DNA of 64,000 nucleotides, from positions 81,740-145,739 of the forward strand of contig NZ_LGEN01000005.1 in assembly GCF_001507855.1 (NCBI RefSeq). The letters run 5' to 3'. Both the position numbers and the translations under genes were made by a program. Source of the stretch: Halomonas sp. 54_146. GTDB taxonomy: Bacteria > Pseudomonadota > Gammaproteobacteria > Pseudomonadales > Halomonadaceae. Numbering within the stretch: position 1 is the first letter of the stretch; the number at the start of each line of letters is the position of its first letter. Below are positions 35,407 through 43,128 of the stretch, one piece after another. The notes beneath the pieces are model-generated. The model saw only the letters and a list, made by a program, of their open reading frames with translations, ran no database searches and was not told where the DNA came from.

Positions 35407-35444
35407 GATAACGCTCTTTGCCCAGTTGGGTAGGGAGCGTTATC
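35407..35444 (+). terminator. Hairpin after mobA
   Basis: Perfect 10-bp inverted repeat GATAACGCTC (35407-35416) and GAGCGTTATC (35435-35444), with CCCAGTTGGG folding in the loop. No T-tract follows, so termination may be partial. Confidence 0.6.
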
Positions 35445-35468
35445 GACCTTCGGTTAATTGATCATTAA

Positions 35469-35488
35469 TGTGATTATCACAATACTGA
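35469..35488 (+). promoter_or_regulatory. TRAP operon upstream element shared with mobA
   Basis: TGTGAT-T-ATCACA (35469-35481) is a perfect palindrome; it continues into ATACTGA, giving an 18-mer (35471-35488) identical at 17 positions to the element before mobA. Spacing of the palindrome arms (1 nt) rules out a CRP site. Confidence 0.65.
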
Positions 35489-35612
35489 TCTACATCAAAA
35501 TCTTACTCATTTAGCACGATTTAACCATCCGCGCGGAGCGAGCCCTGCCCGAACCGCACGTTTTTTGCAATGTAAGACAAAGCGTTACCCCCCGATAACC
35601 ACGAGGCTCACA

Positions 35613-36626
35613 ATGATAACTAAGACTCGCTTGAGCGATTTCTCAAAAAAAACCCTGCTTTCCACGGTGTTATTAGCCACTGGTGCCGCCGCTAGCGCAC
35701 AAGCACTGGCAACAGAGCTGCGCTTAGGCATGATTACACCGCCCCAGCATATTTGGACACAAACCGCTGAGCGTTTCGCAGAATCGGTTGCTGAACAAAG
35801 TAACGGCGAGCTCACCGTCGAGCTCTTTCCCTCTGGACAAATGGGCGATGAGTCGGCCATGTTCACCCAAATGGAAACGGGACTACTGGACATGGGTATT
35901 ATGACAGCAGCGCTCACCAGCCAACGCGAACCCTCTATTGTCGGCTGGTTTACGCCGTTTCAATTTGACAGCGTAGAACAAGCGGCCAAGGCTACCGAGA
36001 CAGATGCTGCCCAGCAGATGCTTGCGAACCTTGAGAGCAAAGGGCTGCACGCATTCGGCTATACCTTTGCGGGAATGCGCCACATGCTTATGCGCGAAAG
36101 CGCTGTAGAAAGTGCCGAGGATGTTAGCGGCAAAAACATGCGTATTATCCCGTTCGCGGCGATGAATACCTGGTGGCGTGCCATTGAAGCTAGGCCAACT
36201 CCCATTAGCCTGCCAGATGTTTATCAAGGCCTGCAAAACGGCATGCTTGACGGTGTGGATATCGACCTTGATGCCTTAGTCGGCTCAGGCTTCTACGAAG
36301 TGGCGGAGCACCTAACGCTCACCAGCCACATGGCATTTCCTGCTGTGTCGGTGATGAGCCAAGCCTCACGTGCATCGCTTAGCGAGACAGAACGCCAGCT
36401 AGTGGATACCGCCATGAAAGATGCACTTGCCTGGGGTATTGACGCACAAATTGAAGCGGAAGCACGCAATCGCGCCATGCTCGAAGAGCGTATTAATGTG
36501 GTCGAGCTAGCGGATGCTGAAAGCGTGTTTAGCACCGCCAACCAAGCCTTCGCTGAGCGCTTTGGCGACCATCCACTTATCCAAGCCTTTCAACAGCAGT
36601 CTAACGAACTCCTTAACGCTGAATAA
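35613..36626 (+). CDS. dctP: TRAP transporter solute-binding protein (DctP family)
   Basis: 337-residue periplasmic receptor with signal peptide (KKTLLSTVLLATGAAASAQALA|TE). ELRLGMITPPQHIWTQTAERFAESVAEQSNGELTVELFPSGQMGDE is the DctP N-terminal pattern; GKNMRIIP with the ligand-carboxylate arginine and YQGLQNGMLDG also fit. GAGG lies before ATG 35613; a longer frame from 35565 would add a non-signal leader. First gene of a dctPQM operon. The shared element with mobA suggests that the ligand is 3-hydroxybenzoate or a similar aromatic acid, which is inference. Confidence 0.88.
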   Translation: MITKTRLSDFSKKTLLSTVLLATGAAASAQALATELRLGMITPPQHIWTQTAERFAESVAEQSNGELTVELFPSGQMGDESAMFTQMETGLLDMGIMTAALTSQREPSIVGWFTPFQFDSVEQAAKATETDAAQQMLANLESKGLHAFGYTFAGMRHMLMRESAVESAEDVSGKNMRIIPFAAMNTWWRAIEARPTPISLPDVYQGLQNGMLDGVDIDLDALVGSGFYEVAEHLTLTSHMAFPAVSVMSQASRASLSETERQLVDTAMKDALAWGIDAQIEAEARNRAMLEERINVVELADAESVFSTANQAFAERFGDHPLIQAFQQQSNELLNAE

Positions 36627-36634
36627 AAATGCGT

Positions 36635-36654
36635 CGGGGCGCAGCTGCGCCCCG
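36635..36654 (+). terminator. Perfect 20-bp palindrome between dctP and dctQ
   Basis: CGGGGCGCAGCTGCGCCCCG, every base paired, 9 bp after the dctP stop. In transporter operons such hairpins usually protect the receptor mRNA or attenuate downstream genes, giving excess binding protein. Confidence 0.65.
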
Positions 36655-36679
36655 TTCTGCCCCCGCAAGGAGTCCCCTC

Positions 36680-37198
36680 ATGCACTCTCCCTGTGAAACA
36701 TGGCTTACCCGCGCAAGCCAACGCTTAGCACGCGTTGAGCAATTTGCGTGCAGCGGGCTTATCGTCGCCTTTAGCGTACTGTTAATGATGAATGTTATCG
36801 CCCGCTATGTGTTTAATAGCCCGCTATATTTTGCTAACGAACTCGCCGTTTATATATTGATTTGGATGGCATTTCTGGCAGTGTCTATTGCCATTCATCA
36901 TGACCAGCATGTGCGTCTGACCATGCTGATAGGCATCCTGCCAAAAACCGTTCAGCGCACGTGTTATTGGGTAACTGAACTACTTTGCCTGACCATTTTA
37001 GCGACAATATTGTGGTTCGCTATCGCTTGGCTACGCTCGCCTTCGGTCAGCTACGACATTGCCATTACCTTGGATTGGCCAAAATGGCATTTCTACCTCA
37101 TCGTGCCGCTTTTCTGTGCCACATCGATATTCCACCTCATCGCTAGGCTTTCAGATCGCTCACGCGTGAACTTTATTCTAGCTACCGACGAGGAATGA
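36680..37198 (+). CDS. dctQ: TRAP transporter small permease (DctQ family)
   Basis: 172 residues, four membrane helices (about 25-45, 57-75, 95-117, 135-157) with the DctQ pattern: LLMMNVIARYVFNSPLYFANELAVYILIWMAFLAVSIAIHHDQHVRLTML. AAGGAG lies 8 nt before ATG 36680. The next gene starts 4 bp after its stop. Inner membrane; forms the QM permease complex. Confidence 0.87.
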   Translation: MHSPCETWLTRASQRLARVEQFACSGLIVAFSVLLMMNVIARYVFNSPLYFANELAVYILIWMAFLAVSIAIHHDQHVRLTMLIGILPKTVQRTCYWVTELLCLTILATILWFAIAWLRSPSVSYDIAITLDWPKWHFYLIVPLFCATSIFHLIARLSDRSRVNFILATDEE

Positions 37199-37202
37199 AC
37201 GA

Positions 37203-38462
37203 ATGACGCTTGTCGCCTTTTTGGTGTTGATGCTACTTGGCATGCCCATTGCTTTTGTCCTACTGGGTTCAACGCTCACTTTTATCCTTACATCTGGTAA
37301 CTACCGTCTGCTGGAAAACTTGCCCCAGGTAATTTTTAGCTCGTTAGATGTGTTTGACTTGCTGGCAATACCGCTTTTTATTCTGCTAGGCGAAGTCATG
37401 AACGAGGGCGGCATAACCCGGCGCATTATCACCGCGGCGCGTGCTTGGTTTGCCTGGGTTCCTCATAGCATTGCCTATGTGTCGCTCACTTCAAACTTAA
37501 TGCTCGCTTCTATTATGGGCTCGGCCACGGCGCAAATCGCCATTATGAGCCGAGTGATGACCCCGGAAATGGAGCGTGACGGCTACGACAGAGGCTTTGC
37601 TGCTGCGCTGACGGCTGGGGCTGGCCTGCTAGGCCCCATTATTCCGCCTTCGATGGTGTTTATTATTTATGGGGTCATTGCCCAGGTATCAATCGGCGCC
37701 ATGTTTATGGGCGGCATTCTCCCTGGGCTGGTGCTGTTTGTATTAATCAGCGGGCTAATTGCGATCATTGCACGCCGCGCACGTAAAACCCCCACCGGCG
37801 AGCGAGAAAGCATTCCTTTGTGGAACGCCACGCGCAGCGCCCTATTCACTCTCAGTATTCCTGTTGTGATTGTGGGCGGCATCGCGTTTGGTGTTGTCAC
37901 GCCAACGGAGTCTGCAGCGGCCGCTACTTTAATGGCGGTAGTGATTGGCAGCGTGTTCTTTCGCGAATTAAAGTGGGGGCAGCTGCCAGGGGTATTGAGC
38001 CGAACAGCCCGCAATACCGCCATCGTGCTGTTTTTGATTGCCGCCGCCAAGGCCTTTGGGTGGGTGCTGGTTTATAATCAAATTCCCCAGCAGGTCGCTG
38101 AATTGTTGCAAAACACCACCGAAAGTCCGTTGGTGTTTATGCTGCTGGTTTTTGTGATGCTGATATTAGTGGGGATGGTGCTTGACGGCATTGCCGCGCT
38201 GATCATTTTAGTGCCGATTTTACTGCCAGTCGCACAACAGAGCTATGGCATTGACCCGGTTCACTTCGGGATAGTCACCTGCATGACGCTAAGCTTAGGG
38301 TTATTAACACCACCGGTTGGGGCTGGCCTCTATGTGGCCTCGGCCATTAGCAACGTCAGTTTGCCCCGCATCACGAAATGGATATTTCCATTCATTATCG
38401 CGGCCTGCCTCGTCATTCTAGCGGTGATCTTTAACCCATGGATGGTGAACCTACTCAGCTAA
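37203..38462 (+). CDS. dctM: TRAP transporter large permease (DctM family)
   Basis: 419 residues with about 12 membrane helices. Family segments: MPIAFVLLGSTLTFIL, IPLFILLGEVMNEGGITRRI, ASIMGSATAQIAIMSRVMTPEMERDGYDRGFAAALTAGAGLLGPIIPPS and the C-terminal TPPVGAGLYVASAIS. GAGGAA in the dctQ tail is its ribosome site. Sodium-dependent import is the known TRAP mechanism, suitable for a halophile. A terminator follows. Confidence 0.92.
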   Translation: MTLVAFLVLMLLGMPIAFVLLGSTLTFILTSGNYRLLENLPQVIFSSLDVFDLLAIPLFILLGEVMNEGGITRRIITAARAWFAWVPHSIAYVSLTSNLMLASIMGSATAQIAIMSRVMTPEMERDGYDRGFAAALTAGAGLLGPIIPPSMVFIIYGVIAQVSIGAMFMGGILPGLVLFVLISGLIAIIARRARKTPTGERESIPLWNATRSALFTLSIPVVIVGGIAFGVVTPTESAAAATLMAVVIGSVFFRELKWGQLPGVLSRTARNTAIVLFLIAAAKAFGWVLVYNQIPQQVAELLQNTTESPLVFMLLVFVMLILVGMVLDGIAALIILVPILLPVAQQSYGIDPVHFGIVTCMTLSLGLLTPPVGAGLYVASAISNVSLPRITKWIFPFIIAACLVILAVIFNPWMVNLLS

Positions 38463-38493
38463 CACCTTCATTGATTTTTTTGGCCGCATCTTC

Positions 38494-38523
38494 TGCCCAG
38501 CCCTTCAAGGCTGGGCAATTTCT
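38494..38523 (+). terminator. Rho-independent terminator after dctM
   Basis: Perfect 9-bp stem TGCCCAGCC (38494-38502) and GGCTGGGCA (38509-38517), loop CTTCAA, followed by ATTTCT. Confidence 0.82.
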
Positions 38524-38575
38524 ATGCTGATAGTTTTTATGCCGATAGTTTTTATGCTGATAGTTTTTATATCAG
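38524..38575. repeat. Tandem repeat, 3 x 15 bp plus partial
   Basis: ATGCTGATAGTTTTT (38524-38538), ATGCCGATAGTTTTT (38539-38553), ATGCTGATAGTTTTT (38554-38568) and a partial ATATCAG. It starts at the tail of the dctM terminator and lies upstream of the MarR gene. Confidence 0.92.
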
Positions 38576-38654
38576 CAGTGCCTACTTCCGTGACTTCTGC
38601 TATGGTCGCGGCGTGTTTTCACTCACGATAGCCCTCATCAACGAAAAAATTGAT

Positions 38655-39128
38655 ATGACACGCTCTCCTCTTTCTGAAGCTTTTGACCTGCCCGGCAATT
38701 TGTTGCGGCGCTGCCACCAAATTAGCGTGGCGATTTTTTTGCGCAAGTGTGAATCGCTCAACCTTACCCAGCTGCAATATATTATTCTTTCCGCGCTTGA
38801 AGAGATGGGCACCAGCGACCAAGTGACCTTGGGCGGGTATACCGCACTAGATCGCAATACGGTGGCAGTGGTAGTGCGCAAACTGGAAGAACGGGGGCTT
38901 GTCTCGCGCCACCGAAACCCTGAAGACCGCCGCTCCATGGTGGTACAGCTAACCCAAGAGGGAGAGCGGCTACGCGCCGCGGCAGAACCTGCCGTGGAAG
39001 AAGTGCAAAAAGAAATATTGGCACCGCTCGCCCCAGACGAGCAGCAAGCGCTGCTTACGCTGTTACAAACATTAGCGAACGCCAATAACCATTTAAGCCG
39101 CGTGCCTGTACGCTTGAATGAAGAGTAA
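38655..39128 (+). CDS. MarR-family regulator (MobR candidate)
   Basis: 157 residues from ATG 38655 (MTRSPLSEAFDLPGNLLRRCHQISVAIF); an in-frame GTG at 38613 would add 14 residues. Winged-helix core: LTQLQYIILSALEE, TLGGYTALDRNTVAVVVRKLEERGLVSRHRNPEDRRSMVVQLTQEG. MarR-type MobR represses mobA in Comamonas and responds to 3-hydroxybenzoate; the position of this gene directly behind mobA and the TRAP operon makes it the obvious candidate to read the shared upstream element. No copy of that element was seen in front of the gene itself. Confidence 0.82.
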   Translation: MTRSPLSEAFDLPGNLLRRCHQISVAIFLRKCESLNLTQLQYIILSALEEMGTSDQVTLGGYTALDRNTVAVVVRKLEERGLVSRHRNPEDRRSMVVQLTQEGERLRAAAEPAVEEVQKEILAPLAPDEQQALLTLLQTLANANNHLSRVPVRLNEE

Positions 39129-39177
39129 ACCGAGCGCTCCTGTATGTTTGTATGTTTGGTGAGTGCCTTCTGCGCGG

Positions 39178-39579
39178 TTAAACAAACACCGCACGCCCCG
39201 TCACCCTGATTTCACCTTCGGTTTCTTTGGCGACAAAATCGACAGCAATACCGTCAACAGCAATACCGTCACCATCATCGGTGCGTTGCGCCGTGCAAAC
39301 CCCCGATACCGTTAAGCGCGTACCAACGCTCATTGGGGCCACAAAGCGGCACGATATAGTGATCAATCGACGCCCTTTCATTTCACCAATCAACCAGTGG
39401 CCGATGTCCGTCATAGAAAGCATCCCGTGACAAATGACCCCAGGGTGGCCAGCCTTTACAGCCTGCGCATGATCACCATGTATAGGGTTCAGGTCTCCCG
39501 AGAGTGCCGCATAACTATCAAGCTCACCTTGATGCATCGTGCGTAACGCTGCTGGATTCAACCGCTCTGCACGCTTCAT
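39178..39579 (-). CDS. MaoC-like hydratase/dehydratase
   Basis: 133-residue hot-dog fold protein with the MaoC motif: YAALSGDLNPIHGDHAQAVKAGHPGVICHGML, containing the catalytic Asp and His. It starts inside the end of the upstream FAS1-like dehydratase gene (ATGA overlap at 39576-39579), so the two half-hot-dog proteins probably form one hydratase. A perfect 15-bp tandem duplication (39242-39271) inside the gene doubles the peptide GIAVD in frame. Likely acts on a CoA thioester; with an alicyclic CoA pathway next door it could supply the missing hydration step. Confidence 0.82.
   Translation of the reverse strand: MKRAERLNPAALRTMHQGELDSYAALSGDLNPIHGDHAQAVKAGHPGVICHGMLSMTDIGHWLIGEMKGRRLITISCRFVAPMSVGTRLTVSGVCTAQRTDDGDGIAVDGIAVDFVAKETEGEIRVTGRAVFV
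39242..39271. repeat. In-frame 15-bp tandem duplication inside the MaoC gene
   Basis: ACAGCAATACCGTCA occurs twice head-to-tail (39242-39256, 39257-39271), giving GIAVDGIAVD in the protein. The unit length is the same as several intergenic repeats, but here it is a multiple of three. Confidence 0.93.
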
Positions 39580-40040
39580 ACCAGGGTGGCCTTGATGGCG
39601 TAAACGGTTCGGCTGCTCACTGCTAAGCGTTCTTTAACCAGGAATCGGCTTTCCTTGCCAAAAAAACACACGTGACTGCTCGCCTTCCAGCTCACATCTA
39701 GCAGCACGGATTCTACCGTCACAAGATCCCCACAGCGTAATGCGCTGTGGTAAGTGAAGGACTGCTCGCCATGAAGCAGGCAGTTCGCCTCGACCTGTAA
39801 AAGGTTCGCCATCGTGGCCACAACACCGGCATCCATCTCCAGCGAAAAAGCAAAGGTGGGTAACGCTGGCCCGATATCATCACAAACACTTCCCTGCTGT
39901 GGCCTTTCTACTTGCGGCTCTTGTCGCCGCTCGCCCAAAAAGTCGAGATAGCGAACCACGCGATCGCGCTCAATATAGGCCTGAAAAACCGGAAATTTAT
40001 GCCCTTCTAGCGTCAACCAGCGCTGATTGAATCGCATCAT
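39576..40040 (-). CDS. FAS1-like (MaoC N-terminal) dehydratase domain protein
   Basis: 154 residues from ATG 40040 (MMRFNQRWLTLEG), with GAGG 9 nt upstream. It matches the FAS1-like dehydratase half seen as the N-terminal partner of MaoC: EGHKFPVFQAYIERDRVVRYLDFLGE, PTFAFSLEMDAG, LLHGEQSFTYHSALRCGDLVTVES. This half usually lacks the catalytic pair, which the MaoC gene product supplies. Both genes are translationally coupled. A degenerate SDR/ABC gene pair lies just upstream on the same strand, so the whole may once have been one operon. Confidence 0.75.
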   Translation of the reverse strand: MMRFNQRWLTLEGHKFPVFQAYIERDRVVRYLDFLGERRQEPQVERPQQGSVCDDIGPALPTFAFSLEMDAGVVATMANLLQVEANCLLHGEQSFTYHSALRCGDLVTVESVLLDVSWKASSHVCFFGKESRFLVKERLAVSSRTVYAIKATLV

Positions 40041-40089
40041 GAGTATTCGCCTCACTTATCGCGACGATTTTTCACAGACTGGGCTAGAT

Positions 40090-40167
40090 TCATCGCCAGC
40101 CACCAGCGACACGAATAGCCTCGCCGGTAATGACGACAATGCGCTGGCCGTTTTCCCTGTTACTCAT
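40090..40167 (-). pseudogene. Internally deleted SDR gene remnant (25 codons)
   Basis: A frame from ATG 40167 to TGA 40090 reads MSNRENGQRIVVITG then EAIRVAGGWR. The first part is the typical beginning of a short-chain dehydrogenase (up to the first glycine of the cofactor motif), and the last part is a typical SDR C terminus (ITGEAIRVAGGW). The roughly 220 residues between are absent, as if deletion had joined the two VITG/xITG segments. The start overlaps the shifted end of the upstream ABC gene (ATGAGTAA), as in coupled operons. Not expected to be functional. Confidence 0.65.
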
Positions 40168-40833
40168 TAGCTTTCCTAGAGGACTCGTTGCGCTCGCACA
40201 ACCGGCTAACCACGCTGAGGTTGTGTTCTACCATCAGCACTGTACGCCCCCTGCTACGCGACGAATCAGCTCAACGATACGATCGACATCCTCGGCCCCC
40301 ATCCCCTGCGTAGGTTCGTCGAGAAGCATTACCGTCGGCTCTAGCGCCAAGGTGGTGGCGATTTCCAGCGCCCGCTTGCGGCCATAAGGCATCTCTACTG
40401 TCAGTACATCGGCGTACTCACGCAGGCCGACTTCATCCAGCAGCTCAAGTGCTCGCTCGTTGAGGTGATCAAGGCTTTTTTCGGATTTCCAGAAGTGAAA
40501 GGAGGTGCCTAGCTTGCGCTGGAGCGCTACGCGCACATTCTCAAGCGCGGTCATGTGCGCGAACACTGCAGATATCTGGAAAGAGCGCACCAACCCCAAG
40601 CGCGCAATGTCGTTGGCCTTCATCCCGGTAATCGGCTTACCGCGGTAAAGGATTTCGCCACGGGTGGGCGGCAGAAACTTCGTGAGCAGGTTGAAAACGG
40701 TTGTTTTACCGGCCCCGTTTGGGCCTATCAGGGCATGGATATGCCCTTCCTCAACATGCAGATCAATGTTGTCCACCGCAGTGAACCCGCGAAACTGTTT
40801 GGTTAGATTGCGTACTTCAAGAATGGCGCTCAT
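40160..40833 (-). pseudogene. LivG-type ABC transporter ATP-binding gene, frameshifted and truncated
   Basis: From ATG 40833 (MSAILEVRNLTKQFRGFTAVDNID; AGGGGG just upstream) the gene encodes a branched-chain-amino-acid-type ATPase: Walker A GPNGAGKTT, Q-loop RSFQ, a signature degenerate as MPYGRKRALE, and Walker B VMLLDEPTQGM. The frame stops at 40234 after VAGGVQC. Shifting one base in a run of five G's restores GRTVLMVEHNLSVVSRL, the expected H-loop region, which then runs into CERNESSRKANE and TAA at 40160, lacking about 30 family residues. So there is one frameshift and a 3' deletion. The 208-residue unshifted product lacks the H-loop histidine. A Liv-type binding protein survives at 46644, but no permease genes are in the window. 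Confidence 0.75.
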
Positions 40834-40879
40834 CAGACCCCCTTTGTGATTATTGGACATTCGTCAGGGTTGTTAAATG

Positions 40880-40918
40880 AGTCTAGGGGCATTGCCAACT
40901 ATGTCAACATGTATACAT
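40880..40918 (-). promoter_or_regulatory. Promoter and palindromic operator of the decayed ABC gene
   Basis: Minus strand: TTGACA (40907-40902), 16 bp, TAGACT (40885-40880), a good sigma70 promoter 47 bp before the ATG at 40833. A perfect palindrome ATGTATACAT (40909-40918) abuts the -35 on its upstream side and may be a GntR- or MarR-type operator. Confidence 0.55.
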
Positions 40919-41248
40919 ATAAATAAGTAAAAAATTTATTATGGCGATTGACGCTTTCTAGCCAGCTCCCTCTTAGTAACAACTAGTTGATTAAAACATC
41001 ACCGCATGGGCATGCCGCAACCGCACGACCTACATTGCTGGCCGACCACCTTAAAGCGACCAAAAAGCCTATAGTCACGCCATATTTGCTATATACCACC
41101 CCTTATTCACTGCCAAATCGTGGCTTACCAACATCATGCAATGGCAGAAAAATAAAAAACTCCTGACAAGCAGCTGTCTTAAATAACATCTCTCATTTTC
41201 TCCACTTTCATAGCCAAATTATTTCTCATAAAAATAAAAGACAACATA
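40919..41248. other. AT-rich divergent intergenic region
   Basis: About 330 bp between the decayed ABC promoter and the aliA promoter, AT-rich with short A and T runs. I see no coding frame, RNA gene or repeat in it. Confidence 0.5.
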
Positions 41249-41277
41249 TTGACATAAATACCACCGTAGCCTAACTT
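41249..41277 (+). promoter_or_regulatory. Sigma70 promoter of the aliA operon
   Basis: Consensus -35 TTGACA (41249-41254), 17-bp spacer, -10 TAACTT (41272-41277), about 79 bp before the aliA start. The strong AGGAGG ribosome site follows at about 41346. Confidence 0.65.
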
Positions 41278-41355
41278 TCTTCCAAGGCACCCTGTAACGG
41301 CGGTGCCCATCAACATCCAAAACTAACAATGAACAATTAATTTTCAGGAGGTTGC

Positions 41356-43008
41356 ATGGCTATTCATACCAATATGACGTCTGCGCGACGCGAGGCCATG
41401 GTGGCGCTAGGCGCATGGAATGACATGACCATTGCAGACTATTTGGATAAGGCCGTGGCCTCTTCGGGTGACAAAACGGCCATCATTACTTATCAAATGG
41501 CTGACGGAAGCCGTACTGAACTCAGCTACCGTGAGCTGAACCAGCGAGTTACCCGCATGGCAGCCGGCCTTGCTGGTTTAGGGGTAGAGAAAGGCGACAT
41601 CGTCTCCTGCCAGCTCTCCAACTGGTGGCAAATGACGGCCTTGCACTTAGCGTGTGTTCGTATTGGCGCGGTACTCAACCCGCTGATGCCGATCTTCCGC
41701 GAGCATGAGCTTGAGTTCATGCTGAGCATGGCGGAAAGCAAACTATTGGTGGTGCCTAAGACCTTCCGTAAGTTCGACCACGGTGCCATGGCGCACGACT
41801 TACAAAAATCGCTGCCGTCCTTAACGCACGTGCTGGTAGTCGGCAGTGATGAAGACGATAGCTTTGAGCAGGTGTTACTGGAGCGCGCCTGGGAAACCGA
41901 GATGGATACAGACGCCCTGTTCGCAGCTCGTCGGTTATCGGGTGATGACGTGGTACAGGTGCTCTACACCTCAGGCACTACCGGCAAGCCCAAAGGCGTG
42001 ATGCACACTTCTAACACCTTAATGAGCCATATCCGCCCTTTCGCCGCACGGCTAGCCCTGGAGGAAAGCGATACGGTTTTCATGCCTTCTCCACTGGCGC
42101 ACCAGCTGGGTTTTCTCTACGGCCTGCTGCTGCCGATTTACCTTAAATCTACGGCAGTGCTTCAGGACACCTGGCTACCTGAGGAAGCGGTCAAGATCAT
42201 TCGTGCCGAGCAGCCCAGCTTAATGCTTGGTTCGACCCCTTTCCTGGCTGACATTGCTGAACTGGCGATCGAACACGGCGCAGATTTGCAGTCACTGAAG
42301 CTCTTTTTGTGCGCCGGCGCGCCGATTCCCAGCCCGCTAGTAGAGAAAGCAGCCAAAAATCTGCCCACCCGGATTTTGTCTGCCTGGGGCATGACTGAAA
42401 ACGGTGCGGTGACCACAACCCTTCCTGACGACGACCCATCTTTCGCGGTAAATACCGATGGGGTGCCGCTTCCTTACATGGAACTCAAAGTCACCGATAT
42501 GGAAGGCAACCCGCTGCCCGCCGGCCAAGAAGGGCTGCTTTACGTGCGCGGTGCTAGCTTATTTGTCGGTTACTTCAAGCAGCCGGAACTATACGGCGTT
42601 GACGACGAAGGCTGGTTCCCCACCGGCGACCTGGCACGGCTTAATGAACAAGGGTATGTGCGCATTACCGGGCGCTCGAAGGACGTCATCATCCGCGGCG
42701 GCGAAAACATTCCCATTGTCGATATCGAAAACACGCTCTACCAGCACCCCAAAATTCACACGCTGGCGCTGGTCGGCAAACCTGACGAACGCCTCGGCGA
42801 ACGCCTGTGCGCCTACGTGACCCTCAAGGAAGACGTGGAGTCACTGACGCTTGATGAAGTATGCGCCTTTCTCAGCGAGCGCAAAGTGACCCGCCAGTAC
42901 CATCCAGAATTCCTGGAAGTGCTCGACGAACTGCCACGCACTCCCTCTGGCAAGATTCAAAAATTCAAGCTGCGCGAACAGGCTAGCAACGTTACTAGCG
43001 GCACCTGA
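41356..43008 (+). CDS. aliA: Cyclohexanecarboxylate-CoA ligase
   Basis: 550-residue acyl-adenylate-forming enzyme: P-loop VLYTSGTTGKPKGVMHT, adenine-binding SAWGMTENGAVT, hinge WFPTGDLARL with TGRSKDVIIRGGENI, and the C-terminal catalytic lysine in RTPSGKIQKFKLR. Sequence style and the downstream badH-badI-aliB genes point to AliA, which activates cyclohexanecarboxylate in Rhodopseudomonas palustris; a medium-chain acyl ligase would be the fallback. A perfect AGGAGG lies before ATG 41356 and a consensus promoter upstream. Cytosolic; first step of the pathway. Confidence 0.85.
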   Translation: MAIHTNMTSARREAMVALGAWNDMTIADYLDKAVASSGDKTAIITYQMADGSRTELSYRELNQRVTRMAAGLAGLGVEKGDIVSCQLSNWWQMTALHLACVRIGAVLNPLMPIFREHELEFMLSMAESKLLVVPKTFRKFDHGAMAHDLQKSLPSLTHVLVVGSDEDDSFEQVLLERAWETEMDTDALFAARRLSGDDVVQVLYTSGTTGKPKGVMHTSNTLMSHIRPFAARLALEESDTVFMPSPLAHQLGFLYGLLLPIYLKSTAVLQDTWLPEEAVKIIRAEQPSLMLGSTPFLADIAELAIEHGADLQSLKLFLCAGAPIPSPLVEKAAKNLPTRILSAWGMTENGAVTTTLPDDDPSFAVNTDGVPLPYMELKVTDMEGNPLPAGQEGLLYVRGASLFVGYFKQPELYGVDDEGWFPTGDLARLNEQGYVRITGRSKDVIIRGGENIPIVDIENTLYQHPKIHTLALVGKPDERLGERLCAYVTLKEDVESLTLDEVCAFLSERKVTRQYHPEFLEVLDELPRTPSGKIQKFKLREQASNVTSGT

Positions 43009-43047
43009 CGCCGCAACGCTCGATATTCCACGACCCACACTTACTTC

Positions 43048-43107
43048 TTTAAAACATTTACTCCTTTAAAACATTTACTCCTTTAAAACATTTAATCCTT
43101 TGAAACC
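43048..43107. repeat. Tandem repeat, 3 x 17 bp plus partial
   Basis: TTTAAAACATTTACTCC at 43048-43064 and 43065-43081, TTTAAAACATTTAATCC at 43082-43098, then partial TTTGAAACC. It lies inside the aliA-badH operon gap, so it must be transcribed with the operon unless it marks a separate promoter. Confidence 0.93.
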
Positions 43108-43128
43108 TGAACTGAGTGGAGAAACAAC

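Noticed and set aside
35469..35481. TGTGATTATCACA as a CRP site
   Set aside because: CRP half-sites TGTGA and TCACA need six bases between them; here there are only three, so CRP is unlikely.
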